Source: Pseudorhodoferax sp. Leaf274 (lineage in GTDB: Bacteria; Pseudomonadota; Gammaproteobacteria; Burkholderiales; Burkholderiaceae_C). From it: a stretch of DNA of 64,000 bases. Positions 54,281 to 62,875 of this stretch are shown here, one piece after another. The stretch spans positions 852,735 through 916,734 of the forward strand of contig NZ_LMNA01000001.1 of the NCBI RefSeq assembly GCF_001422445.1, given 5' to 3'. The notes under the pieces were generated by a model. That model did no database searches and was not told the origin of the DNA. It was given only the letters and a program-made list of their open reading frames with translations. Position numbers and translations under genes: made by a program. Numbering within the stretch: position 1 is the first letter of the stretch; each line of letters starts with the position of its first letter.

Positions 54281-55276
54281 ATGAAACTTGCCACCTACAA
54301 GGACGGCTCGCGCGACGGCCAGCTGGTCGTCGTCTCGCGCGACCTGGCCAGTGCGCACTACGCCACCCACGCCGCCCACCGCCTGCAGCAGGCCCTGGAC
54401 GACTGGAACTTCATCGCCCCGCAACTGCAGGACCTCTACGACGCGCTGAACGCCGAGCGTGCGCGGCACGCCTTTCCCTTCGATCCGCGCCAGTGCATGG
54501 CGCCGCTGCCACGCGCCAGCCACTGGGCCGTGGCCCAGGCCTGGGAACACGGGCTGGAACCCGCCGAGGCGGCCGATCCGGGCTTTCGCCAGGCGGCCGG
54601 CGACAGCCTTTCAGGCCCCTGCGATCCCCTGGTGCTGGCCGCCGAACCGCTGCAGATGGACTTCGGCGCCGGCCTGGCCGTGGTCACCGGCGACCTGCCG
54701 CAACGGGCCAGCCCGGCACAGGCGCTCGATGGCGTGCGGCTGCTGTTGTTGGCCAATGCCGTGCAGCTGCAGGCGAGCGGCCTGTCCGCGGTGCAGCGCC
54801 TGGCCGCCACGGCCTTCGGCCCGGTGGCCGTGACGCCGGACGAACTCGGCGAGGCCTGGGCGCAGGGCCGCGTGGGCCTGGCGCTGCAGACCAGCTGGAA
54901 CGGCCGGCGCGTGGGCATCGCCGATGCCGACCAAGACATGCGCTGGCCCTTCGGCGAACTCATCGCCCACCTGTGCGCCACGCGCGGGCTGCACTCCGGC
55001 AGCATCGTCGGCGCCGGCACCGTGCGGCAGCGCGGCGTGGAGGCCGGCAAGCGGCGCGACTGGCCCAAGGGCTACCACGCCATCGCCGACAAGCGCGCCT
55101 TCGAGCAGGCGCAGGACGGCGAGGCCCGCACCGCCTTCCTGCGGCTGGGCGACACGGTGCGCATCGAGATGAAGGGCAGTGACGGGCACAGCCTGTTCGG
55201 CGCGATCGAGCAGGAAGTGGTGGCGCCAGGCGGCGCAGACGCGAAACCTTCCGGCGGCTTTGCGCCGGTGCAGTAA
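54281..55276 (+). CDS. Fumarylacetoacetase-family protein, probable pseudoenzyme
   Basis: A 331-residue FAH-family homologue: MKLATYKDGSRDGQLVVVSRDL and RHAFPFDPRQCMAPLPRA at the start, FGPVAVTPDELGEAW, GSIVGAGTV and RIEMKGSDGHSLFGAIEQ at the end. The metal site expected in this family is gone. The Glu-x-Glu pair is Gly129-Ala-Gly131 (MDFGAGLAVVTGD), the Asp of the 'ND' block is Ala160 (LANAVQLQ), and the Asp of 'WAD' is Val84. The Lys-bearing 'LAKGFGFFQSKP' type segment is shortened to LSAVQRLAA. The frame is intact, so the product is likely made but not a metal-dependent hydrolase. Followed by phaM. Confidence 0.85.
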   Translation: MKLATYKDGSRDGQLVVVSRDLASAHYATHAAHRLQQALDDWNFIAPQLQDLYDALNAERARHAFPFDPRQCMAPLPRASHWAVAQAWEHGLEPAEAADPGFRQAAGDSLSGPCDPLVLAAEPLQMDFGAGLAVVTGDLPQRASPAQALDGVRLLLLANAVQLQASGLSAVQRLAATAFGPVAVTPDELGEAWAQGRVGLALQTSWNGRRVGIADADQDMRWPFGELIAHLCATRGLHSGSIVGAGTVRQRGVEAGKRRDWPKGYHAIADKRAFEQAQDGEARTAFLRLGDTVRIEMKGSDGHSLFGAIEQEVVAPGGADAKPSGGFAPVQ

Positions 55277-55318
55277 GCTGCACGCGCACCCAGCACCCCC
55301 ACCCCAGGAGGAGACCCC

Positions 55319-55993
55319 ATGAGCAACGACACACCCGGCGGCGGCTTCGGCAAGTTCGTCCCCGGCTTCGATTTCCTGCAGAGCCTGGCCAAGGGCGCGG
55401 CGCAGAGCATGCCGCAGATGCCTGGGCTGGGCGGCTGGGTCGCTCCCACGCTGAGCGTGGAAGACCTGGACAAGCGCATCACCGAACTCAAGGCCGTGCA
55501 GTTCTGGCTGGACCAGAACGCCATGGCACTGAAAGCCACGATCCAGGCGCTGGAGGTGCAGAAGATGACACTGGCCACGCTCAAGGGCATGAACGTGAGC
55601 ATGGCCGAGGTGGCCAAGGCGTTCACCGCCCAGCCGACGGAGTCTGCGCAGGCACGGTCGCCTGCGCCGCCGCCCGCCCCCAGGCCCGCACCCGAACCCG
55701 CGCCGCAGGCGGCAGCCGCCCCGGATGCCGCCGCCGATGCCGAAGAGGCCGCCGACGGCGAAGCCGCACGGCCCGGCGTGATCGACGCCATGCAGTGGTG
55801 GGGTGCGCTGACGCAGCAGTTCCAGCAGATCGCCGCGACGGCCATGCAGGAAGCCGCTGCCCGCGCCACGCCCGAGCCGGCCGCGGCGCCCGCACCGGCG
55901 CGCGCGCGCGCCGCCACCGGCAAGGCCGCGGCACCCGCCAAAAAAGCCGCCACCCCCGCCAGGAAGGCTGCGCCGCGCAAGCGTGCCGGCTGA
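55319..55993 (+). CDS. phaM: PhaM-like polyhydroxyalkanoate granule protein
   Basis: A 224-residue protein resembling PhaM, which in Ralstonia binds PHA granules, activates the PHA synthase and ties granules to the nucleoid. The N-terminal part (about 1-95) has FVPGFDFLQSLAKGAAQSMPQMPGL and a helix LDKRITELKAVQFWLDQNAMALKATIQALEVQKMTLATL. A Pro/Ala linker (about 105-140) follows, then MQWWGALTQQFQQIAATAMQ, and a Lys/Ala/Pro tail (about 190-224) like histone H1, suited to DNA binding. AGGAGGAG lies just upstream of the ATG. No synthase gene is in the window. Confidence 0.82.
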   Translation: MSNDTPGGGFGKFVPGFDFLQSLAKGAAQSMPQMPGLGGWVAPTLSVEDLDKRITELKAVQFWLDQNAMALKATIQALEVQKMTLATLKGMNVSMAEVAKAFTAQPTESAQARSPAPPPAPRPAPEPAPQAAAAPDAAADAEEAADGEAARPGVIDAMQWWGALTQQFQQIAATAMQEAAARATPEPAAAPAPARARAATGKAAAPAKKAATPARKAAPRKRAG

Positions 55994-56056
55994 CGCGCCC
56001 ATGCGTGCGCTGGGGCCAAGCGCGGCGGCCCGCGCGCGCCGTGGCAGGATGGGTCT

Positions 56057-57325
56057 ATGAAACTTTTCCCCTACGCCCACGCCACCCATCCGCAGTGGCG
56101 CATGGCGGCCGGCCTGGTGCTGGCACAGCTGCGCGCGCAACTGGCCCTGCCGGACTACGCCAGCGCGCCCACGCTGGCGCTGCTCTACATCACCGACCAC
56201 TACGCCAGCGCGGCCGAAGACATCCTGGACCACCTGGGCGCGGAGCTGCCCGAGGTGACGGACTGGTCCGGCACGGTGGGCGTGGGCATCGCCGCCAACA
56301 ACGTCGAGTACTTCGACGAACCCGCCATGGCCGTGATGCTGCTGGGCCTGCCCGCGCACCAGTACCGCGTGTTCTCCGGCGTGGCGCCGTTGGGCATGGC
56401 CTTCGAGGCGCACACGGCCCTGGTCCATGCCGACGGCAGCACCCAGGACCTGTCCGAACTCGTGGCCGAGATGGCCGGCCGCACGGACACGGGCTACCTG
56501 TTCGGCGGCCTGGCTTCCAGCCGTGCCACCACGGTGCAGTTCGCCACCGGCGGCAACGGCAACATCAAGGGCCACGGCGGTGCGCGCGGCGTGTTCCATG
56601 GCGGCCTGTCGGGCGTGGCCTTCACGCAGGACGTGGCGCTGAGCTCGCGCGTCACCCAGGGTTGCCAGCCCGTGGCGCCCGAGCGCAGCGTGACGGCCTG
56701 CGAAGGCAACGTGGTCACGGCGCTGGACGGCGAGCCCGCGCTGCAGGTGCTGCTCGGCGACCTCGGCGTCTCGCTGGACGAACCGCGCGAGGCGCTGGGG
56801 CGCGTGCGTGCCACGCTGGCCGGCCTGCGTTCGGCGCCCGGCGCCGAAGGCCGCGACGACGTGCGCCGCCCCGGCAGCTTCGGGCCCGACGTGCGCGTGC
56901 GCCACATCATCGGGCTGGACCCGGCGCGCCACGGCGTGGCCATCGCCGAGCCGCTGGAAGTCGGCATGCGGTTGACGTTCTGCCAGCGCAACGCGCAGGC
57001 TGCGCGCGCCGACCTCGTGCGCGTCTGCGCCGAGATCCGCGAGGAGCTGGAGCCCGAGGAAATGCCGGCCGAAGCCGCCCTGGCGTTGGCGGGCAACCCG
57101 GCGGCCTCCGCGCCGCACCCGGCCCGGCGCATGGCCGGCGCCATCTACGTGAGCTGCGCGAGCCGCGGCGGCGCGCATTTCGGCGGCCCGAGCGCGGAAC
57201 TGCAGATCGTGCGCCATGCCTTGGGCGACGTGCCGCTGGTCGGCTTCTTCGCCGGCGGCGAGATCGCACGCCACCACCTGTACGGCTACACCGGCGTGTT
57301 GACGGTGTTCACCGCAACCACCTGA
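56057..57325 (+). CDS. FIST domain sensory protein
   Basis: A 422-residue protein with FIST_N (about 35-230) and FIST_C (about 240-400) domains, thought to bind small ligands, possibly amino acids, upstream of signalling pathways. Characteristic blocks are TVGVGIAANNVEYFDEPAMAVMLLGLP, GGLASSRATTVQFA, GLSGVAFTQDVALSSRVTQGCQP and, at the end, VGFFAGGEIARHHLYGYTGVLTVF. It has no signal peptide, membrane helix or attached output domain, so it would act through another protein. It stands alone between phaM and the transporter fusion. Confidence 0.88.
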   Translation: MKLFPYAHATHPQWRMAAGLVLAQLRAQLALPDYASAPTLALLYITDHYASAAEDILDHLGAELPEVTDWSGTVGVGIAANNVEYFDEPAMAVMLLGLPAHQYRVFSGVAPLGMAFEAHTALVHADGSTQDLSELVAEMAGRTDTGYLFGGLASSRATTVQFATGGNGNIKGHGGARGVFHGGLSGVAFTQDVALSSRVTQGCQPVAPERSVTACEGNVVTALDGEPALQVLLGDLGVSLDEPREALGRVRATLAGLRSAPGAEGRDDVRRPGSFGPDVRVRHIIGLDPARHGVAIAEPLEVGMRLTFCQRNAQAARADLVRVCAEIREELEPEEMPAEAALALAGNPAASAPHPARRMAGAIYVSCASRGGAHFGGPSAELQIVRHALGDVPLVGFFAGGEIARHHLYGYTGVLTVFTATT

Positions 57326-57361
57326 AGCGCCCCGGCGCGGCGGCGCCCTGGCGGCGGCATC

Positions 57362-57367
57362 GACAAT
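57362..57367 (+). promoter_or_regulatory. Possible -10 hexamer before the MFS-acyltransferase gene
   Basis: GACAAT followed by CGCCGC, ending ten bases before the ATG at 57378. Same pattern as at purC (33791). No -35 seen. Confidence 0.3.
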
Positions 57368-57377
57368 CGCCGCTGCC

Positions 57378-59309
57378 ATGACCGACGACAACGCCCACCC
57401 CAACCAGTTCGCCCTGCTGCGCCAGCGCCGCTTCGCCCCGTTCTTCTGGACGCAGTTCTCCGGCGCGGCCAACGACAACCTGTTCAAGTTCGCCTTCACG
57501 GTGATGGTGACCTACCAGCTCAGCGTGTCGTGGCTGCCGCCGACCAGGGCGGGACTGGTGATCGGGGCGCTGTTCATCCTGCCGTTCCTGCTGTTCTCGG
57601 CCACCAGCGGGCAGCTGACCGACAAGCTGCCCAAGACCCAGGTGATCCGCTTCGTCAAGAACCTGGAGATCGCCATCATGGCGCTGGCGGCGCTGGGCTT
57701 CCTCTCGGGCAACGTGGCCCTGCAGGTGCCGCTGCTGCTGGCCTGCACCTTCCTGATGGGCCTGCACTCCACGCTGTTCGGGCCGGTCAAGTTCGCCTAC
57801 CTGCCGCAGGTGCTGCACGAGCGCGAGCTGACGGGCGGCAACGGCATGGTGGAGATGGGCACCTTCGTGGCCATCCTGCTGGGCAACGTCGTGGGCGGGC
57901 TGCTGATCGCGGTGCCGGGCGTGGGCCGCACCTATGTCGCCATCGGCTGCGTGGCACTGGCGCTGCTGGGCCGGCTCGCGGCGCAGGGCATTCCGCGGCT
58001 GCCGGCCACCGACCCGCAGTTGCGCATCAACTGGAACCCGGTCAGCGAGACCTGGCGCAACCTCAAGCTCGCGCACGGCAACACCGTGGTGTTCCGCTCG
58101 CTGCTGGGCATCAGCTGGATGTGGTTCTTCGGCGCGGTGTTCCTGAGCCAGTTTCCCAGCCTGGCCAAGGAGGTGCTGCATGGCGACGAGCATGTGGCCT
58201 CGCTGCTGCTGGTGGTGTTCTCCATCGGCATCGCCATCGGCTCGCTGCTCTGCGAGGTGCTGAGCCGGCGGCAGGTGGAAATCGGCCTGGTGCCGCTGGG
58301 CGCGATCGGCATGAGCGTGTTTGGCGTGGACCTGTATTTCGCCCTGCGCGGCCTGCCCGCCTCCAGCCTCATGGGCTTCTCGGAGTTCCTGGCCCGCCCC
58401 GCGCACTGGCGCGTGATGGCCGACCTGGGGCTGCTGGCGCTGTCGGCCGGCCTGTACAGCGTGCCGATGTACGCGCTGATCCAGCTGCGCAGCCCGGCCA
58501 CGCACCGCGCGCGCGTCATCGCGGCCAACAACATCCTCAACGCGCTGTTCATGATCGCCAGCAGCCTGATCGCAGGCAGCCTGCTGGGCGCAGGCTTCAC
58601 GGTGCCGCAGGTGTTCCTGTTCACGGCGCTGGCCAATGCCGTCGTGGGCCTGTACATCTTCCTGCTGGTGCCGGAGTACCTGCTGCGCTTCATCGCCTGG
58701 GTGCTCTCGCACTTCATCTACCGCTTCCGCGTGCGCGGCGATGCCCACATCCCGCTGGCCGGGCCGGCCGTGCTGGCCTGCAACCATGTGAGCTTCGTCG
58801 ACGCCATCCTGCTCATGGCCGCGAGCCCGCGGCCGATCCGCTTCGTGATGGACCACCGCATCTTCCGCGTGCCGGTGCTGGGCTGGCTGTTCCGGCTGGC
58901 CAAGGCGATCCCGATCGCGCCGCAGAAGGAAGATCCGGCCGCCTACGCGGCGGCCATGGCGGCGGCGGCCCAGGTGCTGCGCGAGGGTGACCTGCTGGGC
59001 ATCTTCCCCGAAGGCGCCATCACGCGCGATGGCCAGCTGCAGCCGTTCAAGGGCGGCGTGGCCAAGATCCTGGCCCAGGCCCGCGCCGACGGGCTGGCCG
59101 TGCCCGTGGTGCCGATGGCGCTGACCAACCTGTGGGGTTCGTACTTCAGCCGCATCGAGGCCGGCGGCGCCATGGTGCGGCCGTTCCGGCGCGGTGCCTT
59201 CAGCCGCGTGGGCCTGAACGTGGGGCCGGCGCTGGCGGCCGATGCCGCGACACCCGAGGCGCTGCACGAGGCGGTGGCCGCCTTGCTCGCGCTGCCACCG
59301 GCAGAGTGA
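57378..59309 (+). CDS. MFS transporter fused to 1-acyl-glycerol-3-phosphate acyltransferase
   Basis: A 643-residue two-part membrane protein. Residues about 10-425 are a twelve-helix MFS unit like the lysophospholipid flippase LplT (FFWTQFSGAANDNLFKFAF, LFSATSGQLTDKLPK, STLFGPVKFAYLPQVL). Residues about 440-640 are a PlsC acyltransferase with the HX4D motif His470-Asp475 (CNHVSFVDAIL) and Phe543-Pro-Glu-Gly546. The likely job is to bring lysophospholipid across the inner membrane and re-acylate it. The acyl-ACP synthetase part present in full Aas-type fusions is missing, so the chain would need acyl-ACP or acyl-CoA from elsewhere. Confidence 0.92.
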   Translation: MTDDNAHPNQFALLRQRRFAPFFWTQFSGAANDNLFKFAFTVMVTYQLSVSWLPPTRAGLVIGALFILPFLLFSATSGQLTDKLPKTQVIRFVKNLEIAIMALAALGFLSGNVALQVPLLLACTFLMGLHSTLFGPVKFAYLPQVLHERELTGGNGMVEMGTFVAILLGNVVGGLLIAVPGVGRTYVAIGCVALALLGRLAAQGIPRLPATDPQLRINWNPVSETWRNLKLAHGNTVVFRSLLGISWMWFFGAVFLSQFPSLAKEVLHGDEHVASLLLVVFSIGIAIGSLLCEVLSRRQVEIGLVPLGAIGMSVFGVDLYFALRGLPASSLMGFSEFLARPAHWRVMADLGLLALSAGLYSVPMYALIQLRSPATHRARVIAANNILNALFMIASSLIAGSLLGAGFTVPQVFLFTALANAVVGLYIFLLVPEYLLRFIAWVLSHFIYRFRVRGDAHIPLAGPAVLACNHVSFVDAILLMAASPRPIRFVMDHRIFRVPVLGWLFRLAKAIPIAPQKEDPAAYAAAMAAAAQVLREGDLLGIFPEGAITRDGQLQPFKGGVAKILAQARADGLAVPVVPMALTNLWGSYFSRIEAGGAMVRPFRRGAFSRVGLNVGPALAADAATPEALHEAVAALLALPPAE

Positions 59310-59370
59310 GCGCCGTGGCCGATGCGCTGCGGCTGTCGGAAAAGTGCGGCTGGACGGCGTGCCAGGCGCG

Positions 59371-60498
59371 TCAGTGCGCGTCCTCGAGGTTCTGCGATGC
59401 GTGCGGCACGTCGGCCGCGCGCGCGGCCGCTGGCGGCTGAGCCTGCTCGGCCCGGATGCTGAGCACCCATTCGCGCCAGATGGCCACCAGCAGCGCCATC
59501 AGCACCGGGCCGACGAACAGGCCGACGAAGCCCATGGTCTTGACGCCGCCCACCAGGCCGAAGAAGGTTGGCAGGAAGGGCAGCTTGACGGGCCCGCCCA
59601 CGAGGTGCGGGCGCAGCGTCTTGTCGACGATGAACAGCTCGATCGAGCCCCACAGGAACAGGCCGACACCCGCTGCGAGGTGCCCGGCCCCCACCAGGTA
59701 CAGCGAGACCAGCGTGAACGACAGCGGCGCGCCGCCCGGGATCAGCGCCATGAAGCCCGTGACCACGCCCAGCAGCACGGGCGAGGGCACGCCCGCGACC
59801 CAGTAGGCCACGCCCAGCACCAGGCCTTCGCCCAGCGCGATCAGGCCCATGCCCGTGACGGTGGAGCTGACCGTGGCCGGCACCACGCGCGAGAAGCGCT
59901 GCCAGCGCCGCGGCAGCGTGCGCTCGCCCACCACGTCGAGCTGGGCCGCGAAGCGCGTGCCGTCCTTGTAGAGGAAGAACAGCGTGATCAGCATGAACAG
60001 CAGCGTCAGCGCCAGCTGCAGCAGGTTGCCGGTGGTGGCCAGCGCCAGCCGGTAGATGTTGCCCAGGTGCTGGCCGCTCAGCAGCTCCACCCATTCGCCG
60101 AGCGCGCCCGGCGCGCCCAGGTGCTCCGCCCACCACTGCGCCATGCGCTCGCCGACCATCGGGAAGTCCTGCACCCAGCGCGGCACCGCGGCACCCAGGC
60201 GGTTGGCCTTGAGCAGCCATTGGACGAAGGTGGCGGCCTCCTGCAGGGCGTAGTGCAGCGCCAGCGAGAGCGGCACTACCAGCCCGATGACGACCACCAG
60301 GGTCGCCAGGCTGGCCGCCAGTGCCGTGCGGCCGCCGCAGCGCTGCACCAGCCGTGCGTACAGCGGCCAGCTGGCGAAGCCGATGATCAGCGCCGCGAGC
60401 ACCGGCACCAGGAACCCGCGGAAGAAGTAGACGCCGGCGGCCAGCACCAGCAGCAGCAGCACGCGGGCGATCAGGGTGGCTTGCAGGACCGGGGGCAT
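59371..60498 (-). CDS. AI-2E family (PerM-like) transporter
   Basis: A 375-residue membrane protein with about eight helices: an N-terminal pair (about 8-45, LLLLVLAAGVYFFRGFLVPVLAALIIGFASWPLY), a middle extracytoplasmic helical segment (about 95-155), and a C-terminal block with GEGLVLGVAYWVAGVPSPVLLGVVTGFMALIPGGAPL and GGVKTMGFVGLFVGPVLMALLVAIWREW. These are the marks of the AI-2E transporter family, whose members export AI-2 or act as Na/H antiporters; the actual cargo is unknown. Convergent with the MFS fusion. Confidence 0.9.
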   Translation of the reverse strand: MPPVLQATLIARVLLLLVLAAGVYFFRGFLVPVLAALIIGFASWPLYARLVQRCGGRTALAASLATLVVVIGLVVPLSLALHYALQEAATFVQWLLKANRLGAAVPRWVQDFPMVGERMAQWWAEHLGAPGALGEWVELLSGQHLGNIYRLALATTGNLLQLALTLLFMLITLFFLYKDGTRFAAQLDVVGERTLPRRWQRFSRVVPATVSSTVTGMGLIALGEGLVLGVAYWVAGVPSPVLLGVVTGFMALIPGGAPLSFTLVSLYLVGAGHLAAGVGLFLWGSIELFIVDKTLRPHLVGGPVKLPFLPTFFGLVGGVKTMGFVGLFVGPVLMALLVAIWREWVLSIRAEQAQPPAAARAADVPHASQNLEDAH

Positions 60499-60625
60499 GG
60501 GCGGGTGTCTCGTGGCGAGCGGCGCGCCCGGTCAGCGCACGCGGTCTCGGAATACGGAGAAGCCGAAAAGTATAGACACCGACCGTGGCACAACGCGGGT
60601 GCCCTTGCGCCACCGACGGCCATGC

Positions 60626-61615
60626 TCAATCCACGCTGATGTGCGCGGCCGCGATGGTGGCCGCCAGGTCCTTCTTCTCGCGCGCCAGGTAGTCGGTGAA
60701 CTGGGCCTGCGTCATCTGCATCGGCGCGAAGCCCGCCTCCAGCAGGCGGCGCTGCGTCTCGGGCTCGGCCAGCACGGCGGCGGTCTCGCGCGCCAGCCGG
60801 GCGGCGATGGCGGCGTCGGTGCCCGCGGGCAGCAGCAGGCCTTGCCAGGCCAGCACGTCCAGGCCGGCGAACTCGGCCGTCTCCGACAGGCTGGGCGTGT
60901 CCGGCAGCGTGGCGGCGCGCTGGCGCGAGGTCACGCCGAAGCCCTTGACCTTGCCCTCGCGCACCATGCCCTGGGCCAGCGCCACGGGCAGCACGGCCAG
61001 GTCGATCTGGCCGCCGGCCAGTTCGGTCAGCACCTGCGGGCCGGACTTGTAGGGCACGTGCACCATGTCCAGGCCGGCCTTCTGCTTGAGCATCTCGGCC
61101 GTCACGTGCAGGCTGGTGCCCACGCCGTCGGTGCCGAAGTTCAGCTTGCCGGGCTGGCTGCGCACGAGCTTGACGAGTTCGGCCGCGCTGGCCGCCGGCA
61201 GGTCGGGCCGGCCGACCAGCACGAAGGCCGAGGCCGCGACCGGCACCACGGGCAGCAGCTCCTTGAGCCCGTCGTACTTGAAGCGGCCGGGCGAGACCAG
61301 CGGCGCCACCGTGACCGGGCTGGCCACGCCGAACAGCAGCGTGTGGCCGTCGGCCCGGGCCTTGATCACGCGCTGCACGGCGATGGTGCCGGAGGCGCCC
61401 ACGGTGTTCTCGACCACCACGGGCTGGCCGAGGCGTTCGGCCAGCCTGGGCATGAGCAGCCGGGCGGCCACGTCCACGCTGCCGCCGGCCGAGAACGGCA
61501 CGACGGCGGTGATGGGCTGGCTGGGCCAGGCGCCGGGTTGGGCCTGCGCCAGGAGCGGAGACGACAAGGGCAGGACGAGCATCAGGGCCGATGCGAGGCG
61601 GCGGGTGACGGGCAT
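60626..61615 (-). CDS. Bug/TctC-type substrate-binding protein
   Basis: A 329-residue periplasmic binding protein of the tripartite tricarboxylate transporter family, greatly expanded in Betaproteobacteria. Signal peptide about 1-25 (ending LLAQAQ). Family blocks: WPSQPITAVVPFSAGGSVDVAARLL, VVVENTVGASGTIAVQRVIKA, LLFGVASPVTVAP, LNFGTDGVGTSLHVTAEMLKQ and HVPYKSGPQVLTELAGGQIDLAV. No TctA/TctB membrane genes are near, as is usual for orphan Bug proteins. It lies 26 bases downstream of the arylsulfotransferase-like gene, so they are probably co-transcribed and deal with the same compound. Confidence 0.94.
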   Translation of the reverse strand: MPVTRRLASALMLVLPLSSPLLAQAQPGAWPSQPITAVVPFSAGGSVDVAARLLMPRLAERLGQPVVVENTVGASGTIAVQRVIKARADGHTLLFGVASPVTVAPLVSPGRFKYDGLKELLPVVPVAASAFVLVGRPDLPAASAAELVKLVRSQPGKLNFGTDGVGTSLHVTAEMLKQKAGLDMVHVPYKSGPQVLTELAGGQIDLAVLPVALAQGMVREGKVKGFGVTSRQRAATLPDTPSLSETAEFAGLDVLAWQGLLLPAGTDAAIAARLARETAAVLAEPETQRRLLEAGFAPMQMTQAQFTDYLAREKKDLAATIAAAHISVD

Positions 61616-61641
61616 GGTGTTGAACCTCTTGGAAGCAGAAA

Positions 61642-62757
61642 TCAGGCCTTGAGCCAGGGCAGGGCGCTGGCCGGATAGCGGAAGGTCTGGAACACGCTGT
61701 TGAGCCGGCCCGGGCCGGTCTTGCGCGCGGCCGCGTCGGGGTACTCGGCGAACCAGGGCAGGATGAATTCCCAGACCACCTCGCCTTGCGGATTGACCTC
61801 GAACAGCCGGCCCGTGGCCGATTCGGTGATGTGGGTGTTGCCGTTCCACAGCCGCTGGGCGTTGCCCATGAAGGCCGTGAAGAAGGCGTTGACCATCTCG
61901 TCCTGGTAGGCCCAGACGACTTCGTTGGTCTTCGGATCCACCTCGACCACGCGGGAGAAGGCCACGTGCGCGCCATGCCGGAAGTTGCCGTTGTCGAAGG
62001 CCAGCACGTTGCCGTTGGCCAGCGGCACCGGCGCGTGCTGGTGCGACACCACCGACGGCGGGATGTGCAGCTGCACGGCGCCGGTGGCCTTGTCCACGCC
62101 GATGATGCCGGCCGTGGTGCGCAGGCTCATGAGCACGGTGCCGTCGGCCATGACGCCCAGGCCGTTGACCAGCGGCCAGTGGTAGCGGCCGAAGCCGGGG
62201 TGGATCGGGAAGTCCTCGGGCTTCAGGTGCTCCCAGGCCTTCCACTCCCAGACGAGCTTGCCGGATCGGTCCACCTCGCGGATCACGTCGCCGTACATGG
62301 CCTCGTTCTCGCCATGGGCCGTGCCGCCCGGCACGCGCGCGGCGAAGCCCTCGGGCACGGGCGCGCAGGCCGCATAGAGCAGGTTGCCGTTGGGCAGCCA
62401 CTGCGCGTCGTGGTGGTGGGCCGGGTCCTGGTAGCGCCAGACGGTCTCGCCCTCGGGCGTGACCTCGTAGAAATCGCCGCCGTGCCACATCGACCAGGGT
62501 GCGTAGCGGTCGGGCGAATCGGCGTGGCTGCCGTTGTAGCCCAGGTTGCCGTTCGCGAGGATCACCGCATGGCGGCCCGCGCGCACCGGCATCTGCCATG
62601 CGTGCGCCACCCGGCCTTCCATGTCGATCAGGTAGACCTTGCCGCCGGCCGTCTGCGGCGCGATCAGCGTGTAGCCGCCCGCGCTGGCCGCCGGGTCGTG
62701 GGCGATGAGGCCGACGCCGCGGCGTCGCTGGGTGATCTGGTCGACGGTGGTGGCCAT
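61642..62757 (-). CDS. Arylsulfotransferase-like beta-propeller protein
   Basis: A 371-residue protein that fits the ASST / Arylsulfotran_2 beta-propeller families. Blade repeats share an Asn-Gly-Asn signature: LANGNLGYNGSH, LPNGNLLYAACA, LANGNVLAFDNGN, LWNGNTHITES. His-rich loops PAHHHDAQWLP and SVVSHQHAPVP could hold the catalytic His that forms the sulfo-intermediate in true ASSTs. There is no signal peptide, unlike periplasmic ASSTs, so it is probably cytoplasmic. AGGAG six bases before MATTVDQ fixes the start. First gene of a pair with the Bug protein, divergent from a LysR regulator. Confidence 0.82.
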   Translation of the reverse strand: MATTVDQITQRRRGVGLIAHDPAASAGGYTLIAPQTAGGKVYLIDMEGRVAHAWQMPVRAGRHAVILANGNLGYNGSHADSPDRYAPWSMWHGGDFYEVTPEGETVWRYQDPAHHHDAQWLPNGNLLYAACAPVPEGFAARVPGGTAHGENEAMYGDVIREVDRSGKLVWEWKAWEHLKPEDFPIHPGFGRYHWPLVNGLGVMADGTVLMSLRTTAGIIGVDKATGAVQLHIPPSVVSHQHAPVPLANGNVLAFDNGNFRHGAHVAFSRVVEVDPKTNEVVWAYQDEMVNAFFTAFMGNAQRLWNGNTHITESATGRLFEVNPQGEVVWEFILPWFAEYPDAAARKTGPGRLNSVFQTFRYPASALPWLKA

Positions 62758-62846
62758 GGGTTGCTCCTGCAAGGTGTTGAAAAGCTGCGATGGCGCGAAC
62801 TCTAGGGACCGGCGAGCGTCTGGAATAGCGGAACGTTTTTGCAGGG

Positions 62847-62867
62847 GTGTAAAGAAATTTCTTACAC
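62847..62867. promoter_or_regulatory. Palindromic operator candidate in the LysR divergent promoter
   Basis: A perfect 12-base palindrome, AAGAAATTTCTT (62852-62863), extended by GTGT/ACAC arms with one extra A on the left. It lies 9 to 29 bases before the lysR ATG and about 90 before the divergent propeller gene. TTGCAG (62839) and TACACT (62863) with an 18-base spacer could be the lysR promoter, so the palindrome would overlap its -10, as expected for autorepression by a LysR protein. Confidence 0.6.
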
Positions 62868-62875
62868 TGCGCCGC

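Noticed and set aside
60626-62599. A long minus-strand frame that would fuse the Bug protein to upstream sequence
   Set aside because: The upstream part is the propeller gene read in another frame; the Bug signal peptide begins at 61615.
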